Positions 23,206 through 31,542 of a stretch of 64,000 bases of DNA are shown piece after piece (position 1 is the stretch's first letter; every line of letters starts with the position of its first letter). The stretch comes from an uncultured Lachnospiraceae bacterium (lineage in GTDB: Bacteria > Bacillota > Clostridia > Lachnospirales > Lachnospiraceae): positions 10,758 to 74,757 of the forward strand of contig CAJUQO010000006.1 in NCBI GenBank assembly GCA_910588295.1, in the 5' to 3' direction. A program made the translations under genes and the position numbers. The notes below the pieces were generated by a model. The model was not told the origin of the DNA and did not search any database. It worked only from the letters and a program-made list of their open reading frames with translations.

Positions 23206-25803
23206 ATGAATATAAGCAAATTTACGCAGAAATCCCTGCAGGCCGTGCAGAATCTGGAAAAGACGGCCTATGATTTCGGGAACCAGGAAATCGAGCAGGA
23301 GCATCTTCTGTACAATCTTCTGCATCAGGAGGACAGCCTGATCCTCAAGATGATCGAGAAGATGGAGATCAATACGGAACATTTCCTGGATCGGGTAGAC
23401 CAGGCTCTGGAGGCCAGGGTCAAGGTTTCCGGCGGTTCGCCCTATATCGGCCAGTATCTGAACAAGACGCTGGTGAACGGGGAGGACGAGGCCAGAGCCA
23501 TGGGGGACGAGTATGTCTCGGTGGAGCATCTCTTCTTATCCATGCTAAAAGATCCCAGCCCGTCCATGAAGAAGCTTTTCGGTGAGTACGGGATCACCCG
23601 GGAGCGGTTTTTGCAGGCATTGAGCACCGTGCGGGGCAACCAGCGTGTGACGACGGACAATCCCGAGGCCACCTACGACACCCTGAATAAATACGGGGAG
23701 GATCTGGTGGAGAAGGCCCGGAGCCAGAAGATGGATCCGGTGATCGGACGGGACAGTGAGATCCGCAATGTGATCCGCATCCTATCCCGCAAGACGAAAA
23801 ACAATCCCGTGCTGATCGGCGAGCCCGGCGTGGGCAAGACCGCGGCGGTGGAGGGGCTGGCCCAGCGGATCGTCCGGGGGGACGTGCCGGAGGCTTTGAA
23901 GGACAAGAAGATCTTTGCCCTGGATATGGGGGCCCTGGTGGCCGGGGCCAAGTACCGGGGCGAGTTTGAGGAGCGGCTGAAAGCGGTTCTCGAGGAGGTG
24001 AAAAAGAGCGAGGGACATATCATCCTGTTTATCGACGAGCTGCACCTGATCGTTGGGGCGGGCAAGACGGACGGGGCCATGGATGCGGGGAATATGTTAA
24101 AACCCATGCTGGCCCGGGGGGAGCTCCACTGTATCGGCGCCACTACCCTGGACGAGTACCGCCAGTATATCGAGAAGGACGCGGCCCTGGAGCGGCGTTT
24201 TCAGCCGGTGCTGGTGGATGAACCCAGTGTGGAGGACACGATCTCGATCTTAAGGGGCTTGAAGGAGCGGTACGAGGTATATCATGGCGTGAAGATCACC
24301 GACGGGGCCCTGGTGGCTGCGGCTACCCTGTCCCAGCGGTATATCACGGACCGGTTCCTGCCGGATAAGGCCATCGATCTGGTGGACGAGGCCTGCGCCC
24401 TGATCAAGACGGAACTGGATTCCCTGCCCACGGAACTGGATGAATTGCAGCGCAAGGTTATGCAGATGGAGATCGAGGAGGCGGCGTTAAAGAGGGAGAC
24501 GGACAACTTAAGCAAGGAGCGGCTGGCGGCCCTGCAGCGGGAGCTGGCGGATCTAAAAGAGGAGTTCAATACCCGCAAAGCCCAGTGGCAGAATGAGAAA
24601 AATTCCGTGGATAATCTCTCCCGGCTGCGGGAGCAGATCGAGGATATGAATAAACAGATCGAAAAGGCCCAGCGGGAGTATAATCTGGAAAAAGCCGCCG
24701 AGCTGCAGTACGGCGAGCTGCCCAAACTGCAGCAGCAGCTGGCAGCCGAGGAGGCGCGGGTGAAGGATCAGGATCTGTCCCTGGTTCATGAGAGCGTCAC
24801 CGACGAGGAGATCGCCCGGATCATTTCCCGGTGGACCGGCATCCCGGTGGCGAAGCTGACCGAGGGCGAGCGAGCCAAGATCCTGGGGCTGGAAGAAATC
24901 CTGCATAAACGGGTGATCGGTCAGGATGAGGCAGTGTCCAAGGTAACGGACGCCATCATCCGTTCCAAGGCCGGCGTCAAGGATCCGGGCAGGCCCATCG
25001 GCTCCTTCCTGTTTTTGGGACCCACCGGTGTGGGAAAGACGGAACTGGCTAAAACGCTGGCAGCGAATCTTTTTGACGACGAGAATAATATGGTGCGCAT
25101 TGATATGAGTGAGTATATGGAGAAGTACTCCGTGTCCCGGTTGATCGGGGCGCCTCCGGGATATGTGGGCTACGAGGAGGGCGGCCAGCTCACCGAGGCG
25201 GTGCGCCGCAAGCCCTACGCTGTGGTGCTCTTTGACGAGATCGAGAAAGCCCATCCCGACGTGTTCAACGTGCTTTTGCAGGTGCTGGACGACGGACGGA
25301 TCACCGACTCCCAGGGGCGCACCGTGGACTTTAAAAATACGATTCTGATCATGACCTCCAATATCGGTTCCGCCCATCTTTTAGAGGGAATCTCCGAAGA
25401 GGGGGATATCCTCCCGGAGGCGGAGGAGATGGTCAACCAGGAGCTCAGGGCTCATTTCCGCCCCGAGTTTCTGAATCGGCTGGACGAGTGCATCCTGTTC
25501 AAGCCGCTGACGAAGGAGGATATCGGCCATATCGTAGGCCTGATGGTACAGAACCTGAATACCCTTCTGGGAGGTCAGGAGCTGGAAGTGGCCCTCACCG
25601 ACGCGGCCCGGGCTTTCATCATTGAGGGCGGTTATGATCCGGTCTACGGTGCGCGGCCTTTGAAGAGATACCTGCAGAAAAACGTGGAAACCCTGGCGGC
25701 CCGGCTGATTCTGTCGGGGACGGTGAACCAGGGCGACCGGATCGTGATCGATCTGCGGGACGGGAAGCTTGCGGCGGATGTGCAGAATGTGGTCGTGGAA
25801 TAG
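23206..25803 (+). CDS. clpB: ATP-dependent disaggregase chaperone
   Basis: An 865-residue AAA+ Hsp100 that, with DnaK, pulls proteins out of aggregates. It contains the N-terminal Clp repeats (1-145), AAA-1 with Walker A GEPGVGKT (about 205) and Walker B FIDELH, the ClpB/ClpC middle coiled coil (about 410-520), which is long as in ClpB, AAA-2 with GPTGVGKT (about 608) and VVLFDEIEKAH, and the D2-small domain. No ClpP-binding IGF/LGF loop was noted, so disaggregase rather than protease partner. A GGAGGGG site precedes the ATG. It is a single-gene unit. Confidence 0.97.
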   Translation: MNISKFTQKSLQAVQNLEKTAYDFGNQEIEQEHLLYNLLHQEDSLILKMIEKMEINTEHFLDRVDQALEARVKVSGGSPYIGQYLNKTLVNGEDEARAMGDEYVSVEHLFLSMLKDPSPSMKKLFGEYGITRERFLQALSTVRGNQRVTTDNPEATYDTLNKYGEDLVEKARSQKMDPVIGRDSEIRNVIRILSRKTKNNPVLIGEPGVGKTAAVEGLAQRIVRGDVPEALKDKKIFALDMGALVAGAKYRGEFEERLKAVLEEVKKSEGHIILFIDELHLIVGAGKTDGAMDAGNMLKPMLARGELHCIGATTLDEYRQYIEKDAALERRFQPVLVDEPSVEDTISILRGLKERYEVYHGVKITDGALVAAATLSQRYITDRFLPDKAIDLVDEACALIKTELDSLPTELDELQRKVMQMEIEEAALKRETDNLSKERLAALQRELADLKEEFNTRKAQWQNEKNSVDNLSRLREQIEDMNKQIEKAQREYNLEKAAELQYGELPKLQQQLAAEEARVKDQDLSLVHESVTDEEIARIISRWTGIPVAKLTEGERAKILGLEEILHKRVIGQDEAVSKVTDAIIRSKAGVKDPGRPIGSFLFLGPTGVGKTELAKTLAANLFDDENNMVRIDMSEYMEKYSVSRLIGAPPGYVGYEEGGQLTEAVRRKPYAVVLFDEIEKAHPDVFNVLLQVLDDGRITDSQGRTVDFKNTILIMTSNIGSAHLLEGISEEGDILPEAEEMVNQELRAHFRPEFLNRLDECILFKPLTKEDIGHIVGLMVQNLNTLLGGQELEVALTDAARAFIIEGGYDPVYGARPLKRYLQKNVETLAARLILSGTVNQGDRIVIDLRDGKLAADVQNVVVE

Positions 25804-25892
25804 GAGAGGTGGCATGGAAAAGCCGTATGGCGCCGGGGTATCGGCGCCATACGGTCTGTGTCATGGCAATACTTCAATGCTTTGATCTGTCG

Positions 25893-26093
25893 TTACGAAA
25901 TGCCGCCGAAAGCGCCCTCCCAGGCACATGCATGGCCAAGCTCTTTCATTTCTTCGATAGATTCTTCCAGATCGGTGACTTTCAGGGAGAACGCGAACAC
26001 GCCCGGATCTACCCGGTTGGTGATGACGCCAAAGCCGATGTCCGCTGTTCCCTGCATGATCTCAAATCCAACGGGGAAGGGGCTGTATCCCAT
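25893..26093 (-). pseudogene. Remnant of a VOC/glyoxalase-like gene
   Basis: The 66-codon open frame reads FEIMQGTADIGFGVITNRVDPGVFAFSLKV in its centre (stated as a span) and then TDLEESIEEMKELG, the beta-alpha pattern of vicinal-oxygen-chelate proteins. It lacks the first half of such a domain, and its upstream end runs into the URO-D remnant, so it is a deletion product. The family call is by pattern only. Confidence 0.35.
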
Positions 26094-26310
26094 CAGGTTC
26101 CCACGGCGGACGAGAACTGTAAGCGGCTGAAAGGGATGATCCCTTCACTTTCTCCGTGCCGGATGTTGCGCCGGTGTTGCTTAGGGGCGGACAGGGGCGT
26201 CCCCCAGTCGTCATGGTGAAACAGGCAGTCGGGACGCACTTTTTCACACATCTGATCGGCCCATTTCAGTACCTTTATATTAGACAGGAAAATGTTGGAC
26301 AGATAGGTTT
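26093..26310 (-). pseudogene. Remnant of a uroporphyrinogen-decarboxylase-family (URO-D-like) gene
   Basis: On the minus strand the stretch ETYLSNIFLSNIKVLKWADQ followed by MCEKVRPDCLFHHDDWGTPL matches the middle part of URO-D-family methyltransferases, where HDDWG marks the active-site strand. The frame ends at TGA 26095-26093. Everything else of the about 350-residue protein is missing. With the VOC-like piece it forms a scar of two decayed genes. Confidence 0.5.
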
Positions 26311-26328
26311 CAGGAGAGGAGGAGTGAC

Positions 26329-26502
26329 ATGCTGCCTGGAGATCCCATGATGCTTTTGAGCTATATCAACACCCAGCTTCGCGATAATTACGCGGATCTG
26401 ACAGAATTATGTAACAACCTGGATGTGGATGAGGTGTCTCTTTGCCGGATTCTTGCGTCTATTGACTATATGTACGACCCGGAATTGAATAAATTCGTGT
26501 AA
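26329..26502 (+). CDS. DUF4250 family small protein
   Basis: A 57-residue protein starting MLPGDPMMLLSYINTQLRD and ending IDYMYDPELNKFV. This matches the DUF4250 pattern (PxDPxMLLSxxNTxLRD ... ALCxDxDVD ... IDYxYDxxxNxF). The ribosome site GGAGAGGAGGAG is very strong. The function of the family is unknown; it is widespread in Clostridia as a single small gene. The 240 bases after it hold a 9-bp hairpin (26525-26546) but no other gene. Confidence 0.8.
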   Translation: MLPGDPMMLLSYINTQLRDNYADLTELCNNLDVDEVSLCRILASIDYMYDPELNKFV

Positions 26503-26741
26503 AAGAAGGATGCGAGTGCGAATTTTGTGTCCTCAATAGGGCACAATAGCCTCAGAAAGGTGCGGAGAGGGGGCACGCTGTTTTAGAAAAACACAGAACC
26601 GATCGAAAAGTACATACAGCGTAAAAGCGCCGCAAAAGTTACATTTGCCTGTCATTTCCGGACGAACCCAAAAATACACTGTAGAGCGGGCACAAGTGGT
26701 ATCATACGGTTCGCAAATAAACGAAAAAAAGGCGGCAGTCC

Positions 26742-28214
26742 ATGGAAATGATTGAGCGATGCAACGAGACGATAAACGGGATGGTCTGGGGAGCGCCCAT
26801 GCTGGTTCTTTTGGTGGCGACGGGGGTGTGGATGACCGCACGGACGGGATTTTTTCAGATTGCCCGCCTTGGACATTGGTGGAGCCGCACTGTGGGCAGT
26901 ATTTTTTCGGACGCCCGGGTGACGGAGCATACGGGAGACAGTTCTATAAGCCAGTTCCAGTCCCTGTGTACGGCGCTGGCCTCCACAGTGGGTACCGGGA
27001 ATATTGTGGGCGTGGCGGGAGCCGTCACCGCGGGAGGGCCGGGGGCCGTATTCTGGATGTGGGTTATCGCCTTTTTCAGTATGATGACGGAGTATGCTGA
27101 GAATGTGCTGGGGATTTACTACCGGCGTAAAAATGAGAAAGGGGAATGGACAGGGGGCGCCATGTACTACCTGCGGGACGGGCTTGGCGCAAAGAGAGGA
27201 TGCAGACAGATCGGCAGCATACTGGCCGGCCTGTTTGCCTTATTTTGTTTTATGGCATCCTTTGGTATCGGGAATATGACCCAGGCCAACGCTATCGCGG
27301 CAAATCTGGCATCGGGGTTCGGTATTCCTCACGGGCTGACCGGCGTGGTATTGATGGCTTTGGCGGGCCTGGTGATTCTGGGCGGCCTGAAACGCATTGC
27401 GGCGGTGACAGAAAAGCTGGTGCCCTTTATGGTGGTGGTCTACATGGTGGGTACCGCCATGATTTTTCTGCTGAATATTCATATGGCAGGAGAGATTTTT
27501 TCGTCCATTTTCCACGGGGCTTTCGGCCTCAGGGCCGCCGGGGGCGGGTTCCTGGGGGCGGGAATGCGGAAGGCTATAGTTATGGGCATGAAACGGGGCG
27601 TATTCTCCAACGAGGCGGGGCTGGGTTCCTCCGTTATGGTTCATGCCAGTGCGAATGTGAAGGAACCGGTGCAGCAGGGGATGTGGGGGATCTTTGAGGT
27701 GTTTGCGGACACCATGGCCGTGTGCACGCTGACTGCCTTTGCCATCCTGTCCTCGGGCCTCGTCGATCTGGAGACCGGAGCCATCGCCGGAGGCCTGCAG
27801 CCCGCCTCTCTGGTCAGCACGGCCTTTGGCCTGTCCTTCGGCAGCTTCGGAGCCCGTTTTGTGGCAACGGCGGTGATGTTGTTTGCCTTTTCGACCATAC
27901 TGGGCTGGAGCCATTACGGCGCAACCGCCTGCGAGTACCTTTTTGGCCGGGATGCGGTGGGGGTATACCGGGTGGCTTTTATTGCCGCCGTGTGCGCCGG
28001 GGCGCTGATGAGTGAAAATCTCTCGTGGGAGATCGCCGACACCTTAAACGGCCTCATGGCCCTGCCCAACCTCATCGGCCTGCTGGCCCTCTCCGGTACG
28101 GTGGCGGCCATTACAGAGAATTATGAGCGGCGGGTATTTAAAGGATCCGGGGAGGCGCCCATGCTGTCGGCGGTTTCGGAGGGGGAGCAAAAGCCGGCGG
28201 TCCAAAAGCCGTAG
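26742..28214 (+). CDS. Sodium:alanine symporter (AGCS family)
   Basis: A 490-residue inner-membrane protein that imports alanine or glycine with Na+. About ten TM segments can be read. The family motif region GTGNIVGVAGAVTAGGPGAVFWM is present at about residues 84-106, and GVFSNEAGLGSS follows near 285. The N-terminus WGAPMLVLLVATGVWMTART is typical. The start ATG 26742 follows AAGGCGGC. It stands alone, without a linked metabolic gene, and no glycine riboswitch was found upstream. Confidence 0.94.
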   Translation: MEMIERCNETINGMVWGAPMLVLLVATGVWMTARTGFFQIARLGHWWSRTVGSIFSDARVTEHTGDSSISQFQSLCTALASTVGTGNIVGVAGAVTAGGPGAVFWMWVIAFFSMMTEYAENVLGIYYRRKNEKGEWTGGAMYYLRDGLGAKRGCRQIGSILAGLFALFCFMASFGIGNMTQANAIAANLASGFGIPHGLTGVVLMALAGLVILGGLKRIAAVTEKLVPFMVVVYMVGTAMIFLLNIHMAGEIFSSIFHGAFGLRAAGGGFLGAGMRKAIVMGMKRGVFSNEAGLGSSVMVHASANVKEPVQQGMWGIFEVFADTMAVCTLTAFAILSSGLVDLETGAIAGGLQPASLVSTAFGLSFGSFGARFVATAVMLFAFSTILGWSHYGATACEYLFGRDAVGVYRVAFIAAVCAGALMSENLSWEIADTLNGLMALPNLIGLLALSGTVAAITENYERRVFKGSGEAPMLSAVSEGEQKPAVQKP

Positions 28215-28231
28215 AGCTTTTCCATAGTCTT

Positions 28232-28438
28232 TTACAATTCTTCTGCCATGCAGGCATGTGCTTTCGTCTTCCTGCTGTAGCTGATCCCCACAGCCAAAAT
28301 CTTACCGGTATACCTTGGCTTTTCACCAAGCTTTCCTTTCAGGCGCAGGGCGTAATTTCTTTTGTTCCGGGGTCGGCCTGGCCAAATGCCGCGGCCCGCA
28401 TATGAAAATACGTCAATATCACAAGGGTCTTTTCTCAA
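28232..28438 (-). pseudogene. Possible C-terminal remnant of a nuclease/ATPase-like gene
   Basis: A 68-codon open frame with YTGKILAVGISYSRKTKAHACMAEEL at its end (span), which resembles the closing strand of AAA-ATPase/PD-(D/E)XK proteins common in gut Clostridia. There is no ribosome site at its first ATG, and the upstream half of such a protein is absent. The rest of the 370-base gap to glnA holds only the hairpin at 28475-28501. Confidence 0.3.
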
Positions 28439-28474
28439 AAAAATATCAATTTTTTATAAAAGCATATATCACCA

Positions 28475-28501
28475 AAAACTCTCAACACTGTTGGGGGTTT
28501 T
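28475..28501 (+). terminator. Hairpin upstream of glnA
   Basis: AAAACTCTCAA (28475-28485) pairs with TTGGGGGTTTT (28491-28501) with two wobbles, followed by CTCATTT. It may end an upstream transcript. It may also be the terminator that the ANTAR protein encoded after glnA overrides; the second hairpin expected for an ANTAR target was not clearly seen. Confidence 0.4.
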
Positions 28502-28586
28502 CTCATTTGGATAAAGAATTGTATTTTGCAAAAAAGAATGGTAGTATAAGAACGAAACAGGGAGCCCGGACAGGAGGTAGGAGTTA

Positions 28587-29927
28587 ATGGCTGTATATAA
28601 TAAGGAAGATATTTTCAGGATGGTAGAGGAGGAGGACGTGGAGTTTATCCGCCTACAGTTCACAGATATGTTTGGGAGTCTGAAAAATATGGCGGTCACT
28701 GTGGGCCAGCTGGAAAGAGTCCTGGACAACCAGTGTATGTTCGACGGCTCGGCGGTGCAGGGGTTTGCGCGGGTGGAGGAGTCAGATATGGTTCTGCGTC
28801 CGGATCTGGACACGTTCAGCATTTTTCCCTGGCGTCCACAGCAGGGCAAAGTAGCCAGGCTGATCTGCAATGTGTACCGCCGTGACGGCGCTCCCTTTGA
28901 GGGGGATTCCCGCTATATATTGAAGAAAGTGGTGCGGGAGGCCCGTGAGATGGGATATCATTTTAAAGTAGGGCCGGAACTGGAGTTTTTTCTTTTTGAG
29001 AGCGACGAGCACGGTAAGCCGGAGATACGCACTTACGAGAAAGCGGGATATTTTGACGTCGGCCCCGCGGATACGGGAGAGAATTTTCGCAGGGATATGG
29101 TGCTGGCCCTAGAGGATATGGGCTATCAGGTGGAGGCAACCCACCATGAGGCAGCCCCCGGCCAGCATGAGATTGATTTCAGATATGATTCCGCCCTGCG
29201 GACGGCGGACAGCCTGATGACGTACAAGATGGCTATCCGCACCATAGCTAAAGGGCATGGCATGTATGCGTCTTTCATGCCGAAACCCATCACCGGCATC
29301 AATGGTTCCGGCATGCATCTGAATATGTCCCTCCATGACGGGGAGGGCGCCAACCTGTTCCGGGACGGGGCGGATGAAAAAGGGCTGAGTAAAGAAGCTT
29401 ATTGGTTTATCGGCGGTCTTTTGAAACATATCAAAGGAATGTCAGCGGTGTTAAATCCGTTGGTGAATTCTTATAAACGCCTGGTGCCGGGGTATGAGGC
29501 GCCGGTGTATCTGGCCTGGTCGTCCCAGAACAGGAGCCCCCTCATCCGGATACCTGCCGTGGGGCCCGGGGGTGTGGGTACCAGGATCGAACTTAGGAAT
29601 CCCGATCCGTCTGCCAATCCTTATATTGCGCTGGCTCTCTGTCTGGCCGCGGGGCTTTCCGGCATACAGGAACAGATCCTGCCTCCCCCGGAGGTGGCAG
29701 GCAATCTGTATCAGATGGGCCGGCAGGATGAGGAGGAGCTGGGCCTGGAGAAACTGCCCATGAGCCTGGGGGAAGCCATCGCGGAGATGGAGAAGGATGC
29801 GTTTGTGCTTTCGGTGCTGGGAAAAGAGTACAGCGGAAGCTATCTGAAAGTAAAAAAGCAGGAGTGGAGGACGTATCAGCAGCAGGTCACGCCGTGGGAG
29901 ATTGAAGAATATCTGTATAATGTGTGA
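28587..29927 (+). CDS. glnA: Glutamine synthetase, type I
   Basis: The enzyme makes glutamine from glutamate, ammonium and ATP, and is the main ammonium-assimilation step. At 446 residues it fits the shorter GSI-alpha form. Visible motifs are MFDGSAVQGFARVEESDM (metal and ATP region near 50), GPELEFFLFE, the NGSGMHLNMS stretch (about 230), and KRLVPGYEAPVYLAWSSQNRSP (ATP/glutamate binding). A GGAGGTAGGAG site precedes the ATG. The gene is followed 75 bases later by an ANTAR regulator, implying control by antitermination rather than adenylylation (inference). Confidence 0.97.
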   Translation: MAVYNKEDIFRMVEEEDVEFIRLQFTDMFGSLKNMAVTVGQLERVLDNQCMFDGSAVQGFARVEESDMVLRPDLDTFSIFPWRPQQGKVARLICNVYRRDGAPFEGDSRYILKKVVREAREMGYHFKVGPELEFFLFESDEHGKPEIRTYEKAGYFDVGPADTGENFRRDMVLALEDMGYQVEATHHEAAPGQHEIDFRYDSALRTADSLMTYKMAIRTIAKGHGMYASFMPKPITGINGSGMHLNMSLHDGEGANLFRDGADEKGLSKEAYWFIGGLLKHIKGMSAVLNPLVNSYKRLVPGYEAPVYLAWSSQNRSPLIRIPAVGPGGVGTRIELRNPDPSANPYIALALCLAAGLSGIQEQILPPPEVAGNLYQMGRQDEEELGLEKLPMSLGEAIAEMEKDAFVLSVLGKEYSGSYLKVKKQEWRTYQQQVTPWEIEEYLYNV

Positions 29928-30002
29928 TAGTTGCGTGCTGGTCTGCGGACAACCGGGAGCAGCTGAATGGGCTTTCTGTGGTATGCATAGAGAAGGGGAG
30001 GC

Positions 30003-30557
30003 GTGAAGGTGGGCAATATAATTGTGGTATTTCCCCGGCTGGAAGATGCGAAAAGTATGAAAAACCTGCTTGTCCGCCATGGATTTTCCGTTCAGTATAT
30101 CTGTACCACCGGCAGCCAGGCCCTAGAGTGCATGGACAGTCTCCACGGGGGCATTGTGATATCGGGATATAAGCTGCCGGACATGGTATATCATCATCTC
30201 CACGGGGCTATGCCGCCGGGGTTTGAGATGCTTTTAGTGGCTTCCGGGAAGGTGATCGGCGGAGGCGTGGCCAGAGAGATTCCTTCGGTGCAGATGCCTC
30301 TGAAGGTTCATGAACTCCTGCAGGCGGTGGAGGCTATGGAAAGCCGGATGGGCCGCGCAAAGAAAATGCGGGGACAGCCGCCCAGGGAGAGAAATCCGGA
30401 GGAACAGGCCATGATCGACAGGGCGAAGCGGCTGCTGATGGAGCGGAAGCATTTCACGGAACGGGAAGCACATCGGTATCTGCAGAAACGCAGCATGGAC
30501 AGCGGGAATTCACTGGCAGAGACGGCGGGGATGGTGCTGTGCATAATGGAGGGGTAA
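30003..30557 (+). CDS. ANTAR-domain antitermination regulator with degenerate receiver
   Basis: A 184-residue protein. Residues 1-115 have the receiver fold, but the phospho-acceptor Asp is missing: the strand that should read LLD-xKMP reads VISGYKLPDM, and the N-terminal acidic pair is also absent. Residues about 125-182 form an ANTAR RNA-binding domain (QAMIDRAKRLLMERKHFTEREAHRYLQK), which binds tandem hairpins and stops termination. The GTG start has AGGCGT only; a leader peptide is not seen. It follows glnA as in many Clostridia, so glnA-type nitrogen genes are the likely target. Confidence 0.88.
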   Translation: MKVGNIIVVFPRLEDAKSMKNLLVRHGFSVQYICTTGSQALECMDSLHGGIVISGYKLPDMVYHHLHGAMPPGFEMLLVASGKVIGGGVAREIPSVQMPLKVHELLQAVEAMESRMGRAKKMRGQPPRERNPEEQAMIDRAKRLLMERKHFTEREAHRYLQKRSMDSGNSLAETAGMVLCIMEG

Positions 30558-30662
30558 CGGCGGATGCCGCCGTGTCCCATCGGTATATCCTGGCCGGATT
30601 GGCATGGCGGCTGTAAACGGCAGGCAGGGTGGCCGGAGTGGTTTGGGAGGAGGACAGGGATT

Positions 30663-31499
30663 ATGAAATTTACGAAGATGCATGGGATTGGCAATGATTA
30701 TGTATATGTAAATTGTTTTAAAGAACGGGTGGAGAATCCCGGGGAGACGGCGATACGGGTCAGCGACAGGCATTTCGGGATCGGGTCGGACGGCCTGATT
30801 TTGATCAAACCGTCGGAGAAGGCGGATTTCGAGATGGCTATGTATAATGCCGACGGCTCGGAGGGGGCCATGTGCGGCAATGGGATCCGCTGTGTGGCAA
30901 AGTACGTGTATGACTACGGCCTGACGGATCAGACCAGGATCAGCGTGGACACAAAGAGTGGGGTTAAAATTCTGGATCTGACGATCGGGGAGGACGGCCG
31001 GGTATCCCTGGTTCGGGTGAATATGGGCAGCCCGGAGCTTACGGCGTCCAGGATCCCCATTGTGTCGGAGCGGGAGCAGGTCATTGCCGAGCCCATTGAG
31101 GTGGGCGGCGTGATTTACGCCATGACCGGGGTTTCCATGGGGAATCCCCATGCGGTGGTTTACCTGGAGGATGTGAAGGGGCTGGACATTGAGAAGACCG
31201 GGCCGCTGTTCGAGCACCATGAGCGTTTTCCGGACAGGATCAATACAGAGTTTATCCGGGTAATAGACCGCGGAAATCTGGAGATGCGGGTATGGGAGCG
31301 GGGCTCGGGAGAGACGCTGGCCTGCGGAACCGGGGCCTGTGCCGCGGCGGTGGCTTCGATGTTGAATGGCTATACAGAAGACGAGGTGACGGTGCACCTG
31401 CTGGGCGGGGATCTGCGGATCCGCTGGGATCGGGAGGAAAACCTGGTGTATATGACCGGGCCTGCGGCGGTGGCCTTTGAAGGAGAGATTGATCTGTGA
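30663..31499 (+). CDS. dapF: Diaminopimelate epimerase
   Basis: This enzyme converts LL- to meso-diaminopimelate for lysine and peptidoglycan. It is 278 residues, the family size. Both catalytic Cys are visible: MCGNGIRC (Cys about 71) and ACGTGACA (Cys about 216). ATG 30663 is chosen because the protein starts MKFTKMHGIGNDY as usual and GGAGGAGG lies upstream; an in-frame start at 30564 would add 33 unrelated residues. A small perfect hairpin (30557-30573) without T run lies between it and the ANTAR gene. Confidence 0.96.
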   Translation: MKFTKMHGIGNDYVYVNCFKERVENPGETAIRVSDRHFGIGSDGLILIKPSEKADFEMAMYNADGSEGAMCGNGIRCVAKYVYDYGLTDQTRISVDTKSGVKILDLTIGEDGRVSLVRVNMGSPELTASRIPIVSEREQVIAEPIEVGGVIYAMTGVSMGNPHAVVYLEDVKGLDIEKTGPLFEHHERFPDRINTEFIRVIDRGNLEMRVWERGSGETLACGTGACAAAVASMLNGYTEDEVTVHLLGGDLRIRWDREENLVYMTGPAAVAFEGEIDL

Positions 31500-31542
31500 C
31501 GGCGTGTTTCGGTAATGATCGGAGCGGGGAGGAGGAGAGAGT

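Noticed and set aside
23206..25803. clpC instead of clpB
   Set aside because: The long middle coiled coil and family N-terminus fit ClpB; no ClpP-binding loop was recognised.
26525..26546. Terminator or riboswitch before the alanine symporter
   Set aside because: The 9-bp hairpin lacks a T run, and no glycine or other aptamer core was seen.
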